Assembly: GCA_014729205.1 (NCBI GenBank)
Contig: WJKG01000059.1
Location: 1 to 6,481 of the forward strand
Direction of reading: 5' to 3'
DNA: 6,481 bases
DNA from: a candidate division GN15 bacterium
Lineage (GTDB): Bacteria > Zixibacteria > MSB-5A5 > GN15 > FEB-12
In this document: positions 6,209-6,481 of the stretch, piece by piece
Layout: each line of letters begins with the position of its first letter
Numbering within the stretch: position 1 is the stretch's first letter
Notes under the pieces: generated by a model
The model's database searches: none
The model's input: the letters and a program-made list of their open reading frames with translations, nothing else
What the model was told of the DNA's origin: nothing
Position numbers and translations under genes: made by a program

Positions 6209-6481
6209 CTACGCCCAGTGACCGCGGGCGTTCGGACCGGAGGCGACAGAAAGATCGCCGCTGTGCAGTGCTTCCAGAGCCTGACTGATGGTCGCAGCGT
6301 CCGTGTTATACACCTTGATGCCCGACGCTTCCAAAACTCGGTACGCTTTGGGTCCGCAATGACCGGTTACCAGACAATCGACGGCCAAGTCAACCAGCGC
6401 CTGGGCAGCCTGTATCCCCGCCCCCTGAGCGGCGTTGACGTTCTCAGCGTTGTCAATCATCTGTATCTGCTCGCTGGCGTC
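6209..6481 (-). CDS. NifX/NafY-type (dinitrogenase iron-molybdenum cofactor family) protein, orange-protein-like; C-terminal part
   Basis: The visible 90 codons are the C-terminal part of a small NifX-like domain (Pfam Nitro_FeMo-Co, PF02579). The frame is open to the right window edge, so the true start lies outside. Relatives are about 105-125 residues, so roughly 20-35 residues are missing. Characteristic segments are NAAQGAGIQAAQ, where the glycine-rich turn leads into a helix, VTGHCGPKA with the conserved cysteine-glycine-proline loop, and ASGIKVYN near the end. Members bind or carry metal-sulfur clusters. The family includes NifX, the NifB C-terminal domain and the Desulfovibrio orange protein, which holds a molybdenum-copper-sulfur cluster. 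No nitrogenase genes are visible, so a FeMo-cofactor role is not supported here. An orange-protein-like role fits the adjoining ferredoxin-ATPases better. It is followed 12 bases later by the first ATPase gene. Confidence 0.88.
   Translation of the reverse strand, partial: DASEQIQMIDNAENVNAAQGAGIQAAQALVDLAVDCLVTGHCGPKAYRVLEASGIKVYNTDAATISQALEALHSGDLSVASGPNARGHWA

Noticed and set aside
6209..6481. Nitrogenase cofactor gene (nifX or nifB) in a nitrogen-fixation cluster
   Set aside because: Only the NifX-like domain is present and no nif structural or assembly genes are seen. The neighbours fit the orange-protein type of gene set instead.
1..6481. CRISPR array, insertion sequence, tRNA or rRNA gene
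   Set aside because: No regularly spaced repeats, transposase motifs, terminal inverted repeats or RNA-gene signatures were seen. The window is almost entirely filled by metabolic genes.

Overview
All genes supported in this window lie on the minus strand, so they are transcribed from high to low coordinates. They form two tightly packed groups separated by a non-coding gap of about 240 bp. By eye the base composition is moderately GC-rich and coding density is high. The genes are bacterial. Heme precursors are made by the C5 (glutamyl-tRNA) route. The NifX-like protein with paired ferredoxin/MinD-type ATPases is a set established in anaerobes, so a strictly or facultatively anaerobic bacterium is likely. 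The phylum cannot be fixed from the sequence alone.

Right-hand group (6481 down to 3468): the C-terminal part of a NifX/NafY-type protein (dinitrogenase iron-molybdenum cofactor domain, the 'orange protein' family), a MinD/Mrp-type ATPase with two inserted [4Fe-4S] ferredoxin motifs, a radical SAM protein with a C-terminal winged-helix-like domain, and a second, divergent ferredoxin-ATPase. The first junction has a 12-base gap and the next two are 8-base overlaps, so these four genes are almost certainly one operon. They resemble the Desulfovibrio orange-protein gene set, in which two such ATPases accompany a small metal-cluster-binding protein. The likely theme is ATP-dependent assembly or delivery of a metal-sulfur cluster. 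Here a radical SAM enzyme sits between the two ATPases.

Gap (3231-3467): no gene. It holds a hairpin just after the last ATPase gene, a 12-base palindrome, and repeated short motifs upstream of the heme genes. It is the most likely place for the heme operon promoter.

Left-hand group (3230 down to 1): hemA (glutamyl-tRNA reductase), hemL (glutamate-1-semialdehyde aminomutase) and the first 220 codons of hemE (uroporphyrinogen decarboxylase), which runs off the left edge. HemA and HemL together make 5-aminolevulinate. HemE acts three enzymes later. The genes for the intervening steps (hemB, hemC, hemD) are not between them and must lie elsewhere. hemA and hemL are 11 bases apart, and hemL and hemE overlap by 10 bases.
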